Positions 1-13,905 of a stretch of DNA of 64,000 nt are shown here, piece by piece. The stretch spans positions 86,273,405 through 86,337,404 of the forward strand of contig CM039182.1 in assembly GCA_008360975.2 (NCBI GenBank), read 5' to 3'. Position 1 is the stretch's first letter. Each line of letters begins with the position of its first letter. Source of the DNA: Lichenostomus cassidix (lineage: Eukaryota; Chordata; Aves; Passeriformes; Meliphagidae). The notes below the pieces were generated by a model. The model was not told the origin of the DNA, did not search any database, and saw nothing but the letters and a program-made list of their open reading frames with translations. The position numbers were made by a program, and so were the translations under genes.

Positions 1-3000
1 AAATTGTTTTTTAATCAAACAGGAACTGTGGCACAAATACATCACAGTTGTCCTTGGGTATCTCCTAATTTTTTGCAAAAAGATGTTTCCTGTACTTTAG
101 TAAAATTAACAAGGTCTTAACAATTTCTGTATGTGTGCCTCAAAACTACATTTCAATATACAAGAAGCGAGACAGGCTTCTAACTTGAGACAAGTATCTG
201 AAGTATCAACTTCACTCGAAATTAAAATATCCACCTAGAAGTAGTTATTTTAGATTTTTTCAGAGAGACTACAAAGAAGGGAAGACAGTGCTATTACGGT
301 AACCTAAGAAAAGACAGCAACCCTGGGGAAAAGAAAGATTGAAGGTGTCTACAAAACAAGCAGCTCTCTTAGTCTCAGCTCAAGGACTTGGCAGTCAGAT
401 GCACTAGTAGAACAGAAAAATTAGTCGGGGACTAACAGGCAGTCCTGGTCTGATGTCATTCTGAAAGTTGACAAGTATTGTATTTCAATGGCCAAACAGT
501 GCACACCTCTGAAAGGCTGTACAACAGTACAGCATCTCCTTGGCTCTGCACTTGTAACACACACAACTAAGCTGAGAGGAGAAGGCATCACACAGTGCTG
601 GGAAACTGGGAAGTGCCATTGGTCAAGCAGGAAATGATGCTACACTCAGTCTCATTCTCCTCCTGTCCTTCCCCTTGGTTTCTGCCTCAACTGAAGTCAT
701 AAAAAGTCATAAAAAAGGCACAGGGGATACTACTTTGTGGCAGGTGTGGACCAGGAGAACTTTAATCTCTCTGAACATTTACATTTGTTACTTTCTGGTA
801 ATTGTCACAAAACCTAAAAATCGTATCTCAAAATCTCCAGAAATTCGGATCTATTTTGCTTCATGGTAAAGGCAACAAAAAAATAATTCTGAAAACACTA
901 ACCAGAACCTTGTCTTCAGTTTGCTTCGCTACTCTGCACCTGAGATACCAGACCTTAAAGATGATGTGGTGTGCTAGTGCCAGTGCTGCATGAATTTATT
1001 ACCATCTGTAAAGTGCAGACCTTCCTGGTGTAATTATGACAGTACGTAAATTCCATCTCTTAATACATTATTGGCACACATACAGCTTCCTTTTATATAC
1101 AAGAGTAATTGTATGCTTCAGAAATCAGAAAATCCAATTGCTGCTCACGTCTCACTTTGGCACTGTATCTGGATGAACCACTTTACCTGCAAGAGCTGTC
1201 ATCTGCAAGTGTGTAATTTATGAGCACTTCATGCCAATTTGGCATAAGGCATACTTAGACATACATATTCCATTTTACTGAGCTTTGAAAAGCGTGCAAA
1301 ATTGAAAAAAAATAAAAATCAGAGGACATGGGTCATGCTTCACATTACTCAGATTAAAAAGGAAGAAACTTCTGTGAAATACTTCTGTACAGCTGCCCTA
1401 ATTTTTTTTTTTCCTTTTTTGGAGGTAAAAGTTCTTTCTACTGAGTTCTTTCCCTAAGCTAGGGAATTTGCTTGTAGACTCCACAAGGGAAAGGGCCACC
1501 TTTTCATGTTATGGGTTTTGTGGGGTTTAGTGAATTTTTTTTCTCTTTTACCGATTTGCCATAAAAAGTCTAGAAGTTCCCTTCTGTTACTACTGTAGTT
1601 TATATCAAATATACGTCCACCTGAACTCAGGTTCACTTCACAAAGCCTGCAAGTAAAGTCTGTTCACTGTTATTGACACAATCAAATTTCAAAAATTTCA
1701 ACTTAATGCTGCAACAACCCCAGCTGTAAAGAGCCCTTCAGCTCAGATCATGGATTTTTTGACCTTGGAGTTAATTCGATTTTTTAGATCTCTCTGTTCC
1801 CAGAGCACTGGAGGAAAGAAGAACATATGGACTGAAATAATGAGAATTTGAGTTACCAGAAAGATTAGTGTAAGTATATCATAGCTCAGAAAAGGGATTT
1901 TCTGGTTATTATACTAAATTTATAATGAAGTCATATGAACCCTGGCTTGTGAATGGGCATGAGAGTAAAAGCTAGACAAAAGTGGTATTCATCTTTGGAA
2001 AAAGTTTACAAGACATAGCATTTCCCTAAATTCCTTACAAAACACTTTACAAGCCATACAACAGTTTACAATACAACTAAAATGCAAGTTTGGCAACAGG
2101 AGCACCCTTAGCCAAAAATACTGCTAGAAAAAGACAATTACACTCTTTTGTCATCTTCTTCACACCTCTGATGTTTGGTATTTTCCCATGCTCTCTAAGT
2201 AGACACTAAAAGGATTGTACTGTATCTTTGTTGCAAAACCTTTCTGAATAGAGAGCTGACTAATTCAAAATGATGCTTTGAGAGACTTCAGCTATTCAGT
2301 TTCTTTGGAGAATACAACCATCACATTTTAAAAGCAGAGAATCCCAGGCGTAAGTGTAATTCAAAACTTCACAGCATGGTTTCACAATTTATTTCAGATC
2401 AGGTTAGCTCGAAAGTGTCCCAGGAAAAGAGCCCTACCTTTCCCCTGTTCTCTAGAGTCACTTGTCCCAGACGACCCTCTTCTGTCTACCTGCCAGCACA
2501 GTCTCCATTATGTACCATGACACTTTGTGCAAGGAGTTCAGCTGACAATGGTTTTATGATAGGCTGGTTTTACCGAAATAGCTCAGGTCTCTACTGCCCA
2601 GCCAAGTCATGAGCAGTGGCTTAAATAGCTGCATTCCCACCAGGTAAAAAGCCAGCACACTCATGGCTGGAGAACAAGAACATATCAGTGCTGTCTTATC
2701 CCAGCTGAAACACTCACTGCCACCACAACTTCAAAACCAAAGAACTCTTGGTGGTGTGTGAAGAGCTTTCTTTCTTCACACACCATCAAGATCTGTTGCT
2801 AAAGACAAGCTGCCAAGTGACAGCTAATATTTTAAAAAAGACCAAGGTATTCTTCTTCTACAATGATCCCTCAAATTTCAAGTGATCATCAGGAGAGCAT
2901 TGAAGAATGAAATGACCCAGAGGAGCTCTTTTGAAAAAAATCTCTTAAGCTGTTCTTTGACTCTCTTCAAGGGTTCTGATTTTTTAGGGATAAAAAAACG

Positions 3001-3769
3001 ACCTGCTTTATATTTCAGTTTCAAATTAAACATGAAAGTAAGCAAAGTGCACTAAGATAGATTGCAGCTATGAATAAAGCAGAAGTGGCAGGAAGTGTTT
3101 CTTGACAGAGTAACATCATCTCAGGAGCAATATAAATATGCAAATGACTTTCAGAGACGACTCCATGACAAGATTTCAACAGTTTTGCTGCTGAAATTAA
3201 TTTCTTCTCATGAATGATACAACTGAACTAAACAGCTCCAACATATGCAGGCTAGTAATGACACTAATCAGATAAAGTGATACAGTCTTGTATCAAAGCA
3301 TAGTTCCTCCAGATGGTAAACTGATGCAAATATTGCATACACCTCCCAAAGCAGGAGAAGGCTCCAATGACTTTATCAAAACATCTTTAAAGAGTGGCAA
3401 TCAGTCTGAAGGACACAGGAGCACACAGACTTTCTTCTCTAACAGAGAAACATCTACATTCTGTGAAAAATAACAATTAGCATGTAGTCCAACCTGTAAG
3501 ACATTCTACATCTGGTTATTTCTTTAAAGCACTTTTGTATTTGTCTTAATTCTATAATTACTACTTTGTAATGGTAGTTTTAGTCATATAGTAAATGTGA
3601 CAATTATTCTTTTGAGAAGCACATTTGAAAGGGCCGGTTATTTCTGAATCCCATGTTCCGAACACTTCCAGATTTTTATCATGAGTAGATGATGTTTACT
3701 AAGTGCAGCATCTAACTATTCTTCCAATGGATCTTGAAACATAATATATAAAAAGTCAAACTTTTCCAG

Positions 3770-4410
3770 AGCAAAGGTCTGTCTAGCCAGCATCTCACAT
3801 CCTGCAGAGTCCAGAAGCAGATGCTAAGGGGACAAAAGAAGTAAGACAAGCCTATTCAACAATCCCCCTTGAACATTCTTCCAACCTCTACTTCCATTTC
3901 AGGGGATATTATGAAACTCATGCAGGCTTTCTATCAATTAATCTTCAATTAATATCTCTTCTTAGTCCTCCTGTTCAATCCTCCAGATTGCTGCAACTCC
4001 AGTGTTCTTTTCCAAGAACTTACCCATGCCTACTGCCTGCTGCATGAACCAACACATTTTTTTGCATGTGCCTGTTTGCTTTTTGGTGATGCCAAGATTT
4101 TATCCTGGAAGAGATCATAAGCAGTCCAACTCAGTCATCCTTTTCCAACCAGCTCTGATTTTACAAACTTCAGTTGTATAACATCCTTTTTTCCAGGCTG
4201 AAGAGTCCTAACCAGCTCAGTCACTCCTCACAAAGAAACTGATGAATGCCTTCATTTCTCTAACCAGTCTTGTTGCCCTCCTAGCTTTTTGAGATGCAGG
4301 AACCAGAATGGCACACAGTAACTCAGGGCACAGGCAAATCATAGTGTCATACAATGGGAGTAATAATCTGTGTTTCTGTTGCCTAGGTCTGTGGTAACAA
4401 ATCTTAATGG
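3770..4410 (-). mobile_element. Ancient CR1/L3-like LINE remnant
   Basis: Two diagnostic-looking phrases lie about 500 bp apart in the expected order: one like gtctagccagcatctcacat near 3781, and one like gttgccctcctagctttttg followed by accagaatggcacacagta near 4270-4322. This resembles old CR1/L3 lineages read antisense. Much of the middle is not recognisable. It may be one element with the 4600-4860 piece. Confidence 0.5.
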
Positions 4411-4599
4411 TTGATATGCCTGGCAGGTGTTATTTAAGTATTACCAAGTACTGAGCTAGCCTGAGTACCAGAAAATACAGCTCCCAAGTGATGAGTCAGC
4501 ACAGCAGTAATCAGTTTATGTGTGAAGTTAGGACTGGTTCTCTTCCACATAAATCACTTTCATCTACGCTACATTTCATCAGTCATTTTACTTCCCAGA

Positions 4600-4860
4600 C
4601 ACTGCTGTCTTCTAACTGAGTTTGTCTACAGTCCTGCAGCATCCACAACTTCTCTGGGAAACCTGTTCCAGCATCTCATCACTCTCACAGTAAAGAATTT
4701 CTTCCTAATATCTAATTTAAACCTACTCTCTTCCTGTTTACAGACAATACCCCTTGTCCTTGAAAGTCTCTGGAAAGAGACGCCGTAAAAAGCCTTTATT
4801 AAATTTTGGTAGAACATAGCAGACAGATGATCTTATTAAGGGTCTATCTTGCCCACACTT
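4600..4860 (-). mobile_element. CR1 LINE fragment, old
   Basis: Antisense text on the plus strand (acctgttccagcatctcatc, then cacagtaaagaatttcttcc and ccccttgtcct) corresponds to the CR1 3' region. The minus frame reads FKLDIRKKFFTVRVMRCWNR, a recurrent CR1-encoded peptide. Strongly diverged and without clear ends. Confidence 0.8.
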
Positions 4861-7370
4861 CAAAAAACATGAGGAGTAAGGCAGAACTTCTTTCTGTGAA
4901 AATTCCAATAATTCTTTGCAACTAAATCATATTCACCAGCTGCTGGTATGTCTTTAAGTTCCTACTAAGCTTTACAGTACCAATATCCAGCTTACAAGTT
5001 AGTACTTCCTGGGCTCCCTGGAACATTTTTGCTTTATTTTGCCCTCGAGATTTCAATAGTGAGTTATCATCAGTAATTCCCAACGATTTGCTATTGCTCA
5101 TTTAATGTTTCTTTTTTCTACAAGCTCTTCTACAGTCAGTGTAATTTCTGAGAGAGTCTGCTGTAGCTCACCCATAAGGGTTTTACAATGTGACTCCCTC
5201 CACTTACCTTCACAGCTATGAGCAAAACAGCATCAATTTACCTCCCCCTGCAACCTGCAGCAGCCTTGTGCTTGCTGAGCACTCCTTGTCATCCCTCAGC
5301 TCTCTACTTGTTGCTCTGCCGCATATGAAAAATTATACTTTGGTTTAATAGCATTTTGTGGAGTTTTGAGTAAATGAATCCAGCTGAGCACCACCACCAC
5401 TTTCACACTTCAGCCTATTTCTGCCTGCTGAAGTTTATGATCCTTTCATTTATTTAGTGAAAATTTCAGCTTTTTAGAGGATAGTTTCTCATTTCCTTGG
5501 CCTTTAATATTTTGCTGTTCAGATATGCACTCTCTCTTCCCTTCAGCCTTACTTAGCTCTTAGCATGCACTGGCACTAATATTTATTATTCTCCACACCA
5601 CTAGTAAGGATGTAAATTCTTTCAGATTCTCATTTTAGCTTGAAAAGTTCATGAATGAGAGTAACAGCTAGCTGGAGTCAATACTGCTTGAGATCCATTG
5701 CAGACTTATATTTTAAGAAACTCCCAGACTGTTCAGATTATTATCATAAAATTATGAAACACAAGCATGAAGAAGGGGGTGTTTTCACTGCTTGTGTTGG
5801 TGGAGACAATAAATAATGGATTGACCTTATAACTTGAAAGCAAAGTGAAAAACTAAAGCTGTGATGTTAAATCTTTGAAATATCAGGAAATCCTGAAGTT
5901 TTATATAAGACTTCATGCTGTATTCTTACACTACAACAGATCTGTATTTTAGATAGTAGGAATCTAACCACAGTTGTAATAACATATACTGCAATGTTAA
6001 ATGCATAAAGAATTATTAGCTATGCAAACATAGAACCATAGAACATTATACTAAAAATAACTCTAATGGTATACTTTTATTGTTAGAAATACCTGATGGA
6101 AGATCTTTTCCCTATCTATTTAATAAGTTTTTCAGCAACCTTTGCTTTCCCATGCCTTCCAGTTAGCCTGCCTTAGAAACAAAGAAAAACTAACTGGCTG
6201 AGCTGAATTCCAGATGTAAATTAAGCATCACTTTCTTTACTGATACAGTTTATGCCATTACCAATTAAACTTTCATTCAAATAGATTTTGACATACAAAT
6301 AACTTTAAAAAGTTGGGTGCTGTAGTAAAAGTAGTATACATATATAAAAGCCTAAGTGCAACACATAATTAAGGAACTAGTATCTAAGATGCAATGCAGT
6401 TACATTATTCTTAAAGATTGCAGGGAAATCTGTTTATGTGTTTAAATGTGCATGCACACACACTAACCCACATCCTCTGCATGTTTACAGATATTTTCAG
6501 TCTTAAAAAACAGTGGGCAGCGACAGATTTACAAACTAGAAACACACACTAAGGCAAACTGCTGTTAGAACATACAGGACACACCATCTGGAATATGAAA
6601 GAAGCCAATGGCAAAATATCAGCACTGTCCCACATAAAGCAAGGAGTCCTTAGTAGCCTCTCAATGTGTTTGATACCAGCCTGCAGGGCAGAGAGAACAG
6701 AACTGTCTGTTGCAGCATCAGATTATGCACTTACACAATCTTGTGAGTTAGTGGTAGTAAACTGTAAAGTTCAGATTAAATTTACAGACCCTGACATGCT
6801 TCACCCAAATTATATGTGTATAAAAATAAACATTTTTTCATAGTTTCAGGTAAATTTTGGAGTAAAGATTAAGTATGAGCAACTAAATTACTTTTTGACA
6901 TTTTCTTTGAAGATCTGTTTTTCTTTGAAATATTCTTTGAATAACTGATTGAAATCATGTGTACATAAAGCAATACACAAACATCTGTGTTTAAGAACAA
7001 GTATTTTCAACATAAAAGAAAAAACAAATACAGGTAAAGACAAATCCTAGGGTGTTTTTTTTTTTTTTTGCAAATAAGAGAATATTTAAGTCTAAAGAAG
7101 TGCTGTGAGCAAGCCATGTGTTTATTGCTTTTAAAACACGTAGCTTAAAAATAGTACTATCTACCCCACTAGGATAATCAGGTTATGGTTACTGTCAGTT
7201 TGGTTTCACATATGTACTGAAACAATGTGGCATCCCTTACAAATTTACAGACCACACTGCACTTTTTTCCAGTAACTCAAATGAAGCTTTCCTTTCTTCA
7301 ATGTAATTAAATATCAAAATGTAAGTGTCTGTTATTCCAGTTTTAGACTAAGCAATTATTTCATTACTGA

Positions 7371-7960
7371 ATCATAGAACCATTTAGGTTGGAAAAGACC
7401 TACAAGATCAAGTCCAACCTTTGCCCAAACACCTTTGTAAACTAAACCATGGCACTGAATGGCACATCTGGCTGTTTCTTGAATACTTCTAGGAATGGCG
7501 ATTTCACCACCTTCCTGGACAGTCGATTCCAATGCTTCACAACCCCTTCTGTGAAGAAGTTCCGCCCAATGACCAACTTAAATCTCCCCTGGTGCAGGCT
7601 GAGGCCATTTCCTCTCATCCTGCCACTGGCTGCCACAGAGAAGAGAGTAACTTTCACCCAGCTACAGCCTCCTTTCAGGTGGGTGTCAAGTGACAAAGTC
7701 CCCCCTGAGCCTCCTTTTCTCCAGACTAAACACCCCCAGCTCCCCCAGCCACTCCTCACAGGATTTGTGCTCCACACCCTTCACCAGCTTCACTGCCCTT
7801 CTCTGGACTCACTCCAGCACCTCAGGGTCTTTCTTGTAGTGAGAGCTGGACACAGAACTCAGCAGTGCTGAGTACAAAGGGACAATCACTGCCCTGGTCC
7901 TGCTGGCCACACTATTCCTGGTAACAGCCAGGATGCCATTGGCTTCATGATTAAGACAGA
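7371..7960 (-). mobile_element. CR1 LINE fragment including the 3' end
   Basis: The plus strand starts with the reverse complement of the typical CR1 tail (aatcatagaac...ttaggttggaaaa...). It then runs through the well-known CR1 block read antisense: the FFTEGVVKHWNRLSRKVV frame on the minus strand, then text like ccttctctggactcactccagcacctc and gctggccacactattcctgg. Element sense is therefore minus, the same as the gene. It is about 590 bp, 5'-truncated and diverged. The 111-codon minus frame and 140-codon plus frame here are CR1 by-products, not genes. Confidence 0.9.
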
Positions 7961-8821
7961 ATCATTAAGACAGAATATTTTTCAATTCTATTCCCATCTC
8001 ACAACATACACCTTAAGTAAAGCTTGAAAAATTTCAGTAAGGTCCTATTAAATGCATTCCTGTGACAGAAGATTTCAGCAAGAGATAACTCCTGCTACTA
8101 AAGAACATTCATTGCATGCAAAAACTCTGTAAAAACATAATCAGTTAAAAGTTATCTTTGAAAAATTAATCTGAAAGAAATTATTAATGTTGCAGTAAAA
8201 TAAACACACATTTTGCTTTTTCTAAGCATTAGCTTAACATGCTGGAAGATTATTGTTTTCTGTGGGAATTGTATCATTGTCTCATTTTCTTCATAATCAC
8301 TGCCAGGATGCCATAGCAAACCAATTAGATGTTTGAACAGCTGAGATTTTTGTTTGTTTATTTATTTGCAAGCCAGCTCATTTCAGATCTCTTTTAATGT
8401 TAATAAATAAAAGTTGATATTTCATTAAGCACCTATTTCATCCATCAAGACACTATAGTATTTTTTCATATCAGATCTTTCTTTTGATTTCGCAAACAAT
8501 TTCAGCTAAGGATAACTATTTCCTCTTTAGAAATACATAATATTTTAAGTAACTTTTCTATAACCAATGAAAAATCTGATCAAATTTGAGGTGTGCATGG
8601 CAAATGAAGAAAATGAAGCAAATAATGATAACCTTTCTCAAATTGAAAACAAACAGTACTCATCTTCCTGGCATTACAGAACAAATTTCCACTAACACAC
8701 GTTTCAAGGCATCACTCAAAATACTGATCTGGGTTTAAGACCATTTCACAATGTAATTAGGCCCCACCAAAAGCTGCAGTAAGTTTAAGCCACAGCCATA
8801 CCCGTGTGCATGCACTCATGT

Positions 8822-8891
8822 GAAAGTATCGCACACACTAAATTGCACTGAGGCCGTGAGAACATGCAACTTAGTAATGTGCAATATCTCC
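8822..8891 (-). ncRNA. MIR32: mir-32 precursor microRNA, in intron 14 of TMEM245
   Basis: The reverse strand reads as a 70-nt hairpin that aligns over its whole length to remembered hsa-mir-32. The 22-nt 5p arm (8865-8886, reverse strand, beginning TATTGCACATTACTAAG) is unchanged. The seed ATTGCAC places it in the miR-25/92/363/367 family. The 3p arm is 8824-8845, beginning CAATTTAGTGTGTG. Differences from human lie outside the 5p arm: one loop base, one apical base, and two 3p-side bases (8827 and 8831, read on the plus strand). Known: human MIR32 lies in intron 14 of TMEM245, the same intron and strand. Inference: it is excised from the TMEM245 transcript, about 5.1 kb past exon 14. The miR-25 family represses targets through the 5p seed. 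Confidence 0.96.
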
Positions 8892-9061
8892 ACCAGAGCA
8901 AGCAGAATGGGAGCTTCAGGGAAGAAGGGTATGGTGCATTCAGGAAGAGAACAACATGCTGCTCAGGGAAAGGAAAATGGTTCAGGCAAAGGTGTGCATG
9001 CTACTACTTTGGAAACCTGTGAGTTGGAGAATTATTGCTTCATCCATTCAGGACAAAACCA

Positions 9062-9089
9062 AAAACAAACAAACAAACAAACAAACAAA
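9062..9089. repeat. AAAC microsatellite
   Basis: About six to seven copies of AAAC in a row, followed by an A run. It lies about 170 bp from the mir-32 hairpin, on the upstream side in transcript order. Confidence 0.9.
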
Positions 9090-10559
9090 AAAATTCCAGA
9101 CAAGAGCACCCCCTACCTATTTCAGGGGTAAAGAGCATAATTTTCCTACTTAGGCACTGAAGTAGGTGATTCATGAACCAACTTAATTTTACAGAACCTT
9201 TCTGAACAAAGATATCTCATGCTGTTATGGGCAGATAATTATTTCCCTCAACCTTTAAAATACTACATTGTTACTTACAGTTACAATGAAAAATGTCACT
9301 AACTACTATTGAGAACTAAATCTAAATACAATGAACTGGTCCAAGTGGTCCTCATGTTTCTAAAACAAGTCATCATCCTAAAACTGACAGAATGGTGCCT
9401 AAAGAATTCCTGCAGCTCAACCTACTCTGGCATAACCCCTCTGCCACAGTCACCAGTCCCCTCCCTGTTCCTCGTTCTTCACTGGTTCTTATGGCTGACT
9501 TTAAGTGGTTTCAGTGAACGTAAATCATGTATTTACTATATTCACAGGCAACTAACCACCACTGTCGGTCAAGGGAGACTCTTGTACATGATGAAATATT
9601 ACCTTTGTAATTCATCACATTTTTGTCCTGATACCCACTCATGTAATATGGAAAACAGGAAAAAAAAAAAGCTAAAAAAAAGAAAAAAGACTGAACTGTG
9701 GAGGGATGAAATGCAAAGGACAAAGGAAGAATTTATCAAGAAGAAAAAAGAGCAATGAAATGTGGCCACACCAAGGAAGTTAGAATCGGAGTGAGAAAAG
9801 ACCTGAGATTGCAAACCAAAGAAAAAGGCAAACAGATAAACCAACTGGGCATGAAAGAGAAAAACTACTAGAGAACAGAAGCTCTTTTACTGCTGAAGCA
9901 TTAGCAGTATTTAGGATTATTATAACTTTCCTAAATTTTTATTTCCCACCTCATTTACAGGCAATGGCACATGAAATTCCAGCATGGAATTTTAAATTAG
10001 TTGGTTGCTTTGAAAGACAACCAGTACTTCACACATCAGTCAGAAATCCCTGTGGTCACATATGCCACTAGCATTGATCTTCCTCCCAGGTTTTTTACTG
10101 TGTTTTAGGGAATCATCACACAACCACTGACCTTTCCTCGTCCCTGTAGATTAAATGCTGCCTTCCACAAGATGCAAACAATGAGAAGCAAATGCAGTAT
10201 ATGACAACAAAGCACACATAAGTGCTTAGTCTGAAATCATAGGAGCATTTTCATGATGAAAGTTACTCAAAATTGGGAAAACTTGTTTATGACCAGTTTG
10301 CAAATCTGTGTTTGTTCTATAGTCCAAACACTGCTGGCTCCCATCTGGAAGGTTGCTTGGAGGCAGGCCACACTGCCTGTGAGAACTGGGCAAACTCAAT
10401 CAAAGGCAGGTATCTGGGGCAAAGGGAAATGCCCACATTTACAGGCACATTCACAACACAGGAAAAGACCAAACTAGCAGCAGCCCATCTCCTGGGTTGC
10501 CCTTTGGGACACCCACAACCATGCAGAAGGTGACTCTCCCACCATCACCCAAGCCCTTA

Positions 10560-10960
10560 CTCCAGACCATCACCAGCATCAGCCCCACACCCCCAACGTT
10601 GGAATTTGTCCTGCTGAGCACACAGCAGTGATCCTACAGCTGTCCCCTTCTCCTGCCCATGCTCACCCACCTGGTTACTGTGGGAGGCTGTCACAAGGCT
10701 TGCTGAAGTCGGAGCAAGTGGCAGTCACTGCTCTCTCCTGCTCCCACTAGGACAGTCACCTCCTCAAAGCAAGGCTCATGCTTTTCCCAGCACAACTTGC
10801 CCTTGATGGAGCTGTGCTGGCTGGTGCCTCCAAGCCATCTTCCATCTTTCAGAGCTCTACCTTTGTACCACTAGGTTTGCCAAACAAGCTCATGGCTCAG
10901 GCATGGCTTGATGCTCTTGTCAAATCTCTGCTTGAACTCACCACCTGATACATGCTGCTG
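10560..10960 (-). mobile_element. CR1 LINE fragment (reverse transcriptase region, degraded)
   Basis: The stretch is G+C-richer than the surroundings. It contains phrases typical of antisense CR1 ORF2, such as aaggcttgctgaagtcggag and cacaacttgcccttgatgga followed by gctgtgctggctg. No open reverse transcriptase frame survives. The boundaries are approximate; similar composition extends left to about 10480. Confidence 0.7.
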
Positions 10961-13905
10961 GTATTTTGCCTCTCTGGCATCCTGGACAAATGAATTTCCT
11001 ATCAAAGGCCAGGAGGGCATTTAATCTCATGGTTTGCAGCAAGCAGTTCCACTGGATTCCACTCAGCTTCTTCAAAACTCCCATAGTGTCATCAACAGCT
11101 GCATCTACTTTTCCCCACTACTCAAGTTAATATATGTTATCTGAGGTATTTTGACAGAAACTGTGAGATTCAACACTTGGCTCAAGGCAGCCTGGAAAGC
11201 TGCTCTTACCCCTATACAGCTCATAAATCTATTTGTGTGAACTGAGAACTATCGCTGTATTTGCAAACCCATCATCAAGGGAGTTAGAAAAATATTTATA
11301 AAATTTCTAGCTACTTATAGCCCATAAAATAAAAAACAGCATAGCTTCGATGAGAGAAACTGCAATGGGAAAAGGTCTAGGTTTGTTTAAGGGTTTGCTG
11401 GGTAAGTTAAGGGATTTCTTGATCTACCAAAACCATTTGCTGATGATATACTCTTGTCTTCTCTCCCTCTTGCTCTTTTCCTTTGAAGTAAATGGCAAAG
11501 CACACAAGAGAACAGACTTCCTTGATTACATCCAAGATTCCTAGTGGTTTTCACAAACACATTTTAAGAAAAAGAGCAGCAGAAGTGACTGACAACATGG
11601 AGGATGGTTATTTTTATGTTATTTGGTTTATGAGCAACAGAGACATTAGGTCTATCTCTTGCCAGGAGAATCCCTGACCTCCAGACAGGACTAATTAGAT
11701 GCTGTCTTAGCTTTGTGCACATGCTATGTCCTGCTGAAGAGTGGTGGGAACTGGAACACACTGGAACACAGCCAGTGACTTTTGAGATTTATTAACTTAA
11801 TCTTTTTGGTTAACTTAAAAGTATGGGTATTTTGAGAGTGAATTCATGTTGTGTAATGCTGTCATAGCCTAATGATGAAAGCAACTACAGATGTTTCATT
11901 ATTTGACAGTTCATAATACAAATGGAGCTTCTTCCATCCTATCACCAAGCACTAACATCCATTTTGCATGCCATTTACAGATGAGGTGAACAAGCCATTT
12001 TCAAGTTCCTACCCCTGCAGCAAGAACTCATCTCCAAAAATAAAGAACAATTCCTAGTTTGTGACAAAAGGGCTTGCAGGAGCAATTGTTTTTCATGTGG
12101 CAACAAACTGGGCATGCATAAACTCATAAGGAATTGTTACTATATTCTTATCTACATACTGAAGATCACAGTAAGTCTTGAGTGGAATGCAAGCTAGCTG
12201 AGAACCATTATGATAAATCCTTATGTACAACTGAGAAGTGAGGAACTCCCAAAAATCCCAGAAGAATCATTCCAAAGAATTCAAGTAAGGCACCAAGTAC
12301 AGGCTCATCCAAATAAATACGAATGACTGATTCAGGCTACCTTAGTAAACACACAAACTGAACTCCCTTGTGTATGACAAGCAGCTTCATATTCCACATT
12401 CTCCAGATTCCTCAGACACTGGCTTTTTCTCATCATATTTGCAGTTACTGATGAATGCTGGCTCTTTCCTACTCATTCTCATGTGGCTTCTCTAACATTA
12501 TTTTCTATTTCTTTCTTCCATTCTAATTCTGAGAAATACCTTGCTTCACCTGTGTCACATACCTGTAGACTTGTAATTGCATTTAATACAATTCTCCTCA
12601 CATAGTATCCATGCCCAGATAAACCATATCCCTACTTTTTCACACTGATCCTCTCTACCATGGGCTAAAGTGAACAATTTGTGAGACAAGTATCAGTTTC
12701 TAAATCTGCTCACACTATTCAGAAAAGATAGAACTGAGATACTAACCATGTGATCAATGAAAACTCAATAGCAGTCACTCAAGAGAAAGGCTATTAATTT
12801 TTTGGCAGAATTCCAAATCTGTGGCTTTCTACCTGAATTGCCCCTTCATTTCAAATTACTACAGCAGTTAGCACTGCTGTTCAAGATCCTACACAACATA
12901 ACATAACCTTCCCATTGTTAAAATGGCAAATATTTGGCAATAAGTTTGGAAAGTGCTTTAATACCTCCCCAGTTTAAAGCCTACTCATGTTTTGTACATA
13001 TGCACAAGATGACACAGAAAGCAGTGGTGTAAGATACAATAGCTATAGAGAATTTAGCATAGAGTCTGTTCACTTTGCCCATGCCATCAACTTTTTTGAA
13101 AACATACACTATGACTTAAACACAGTACTTAAAATCCAGCTTATTACATTACTAGCATATTAGTGTTTCAAGCTGGTACGAGGTGAAAGCTGATGATTTC
13201 ATTCATCTGTGATGAATGAACACTTCTGCACCTCTCCAAAAACGGCTGTACTGTGAAATCTTTGTGAACCATATTTAAAAATATAAAATAATCCTCCTTC
13301 AATTACAGACGTAGTTTAGAGCCAACACACAAGAATGGTGACTAAGCATGAAACACTCTGGAGGTGCAGTACAGTAGTGTACCAAGTGTTATAAGGAAAG
13401 CACTCCCCTGTTGTTCCCTTTGATGTAATTTGGTTCACGGAGATCATGAACTAGATGTCTTTCAGATGGAACTGAACTGGAAAATATACCCCAGAAGCAC
13501 ATGCAATACATTCCAGGTACAAATGGGTACTTATTCTCCGATATTCGACAAAATACTCTTAACTAAATAATTCTGACATGTGTACAGCCCAGATGTCAGG
13601 TCCTCCATTTCTACTGTTCTGCTGCATGAATCTGCTCCTACTGAGCTGCTCTAGCTGTTACTGCCAACACAACTGCAAACACTGCTTCCTGATGAGTTAG
13701 GGACGTCATGGGTGTAGCAGTTTTACAAAACACTAGTATTCATGACAGTACAGACCTCTGAAATTTTTTTAGTCAAGTCCAATCAAACTGCTCTGTTAAC
13801 CATCAAAGGGGAAAAAATCATCAATGCTAGGTTCTTGAAAATCTTTGAGATGTGCAACTCATCTTTGAAACAAAAGCAGTTGTAGCAATAGTTAATTGTT
13901 AATTA

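Noticed and set aside
7449..7871. 140-codon plus-strand and 111-codon minus-strand open frames
   Set aside because: Both lie inside the CR1 fragment; the minus frame is a typical spurious CR1 peptide.
9309..9758. 149-codon plus-strand open frame ending in a Lys-rich tail
   Set aside because: The tail is translated from an A-rich tract and the rest has no recognisable homology.
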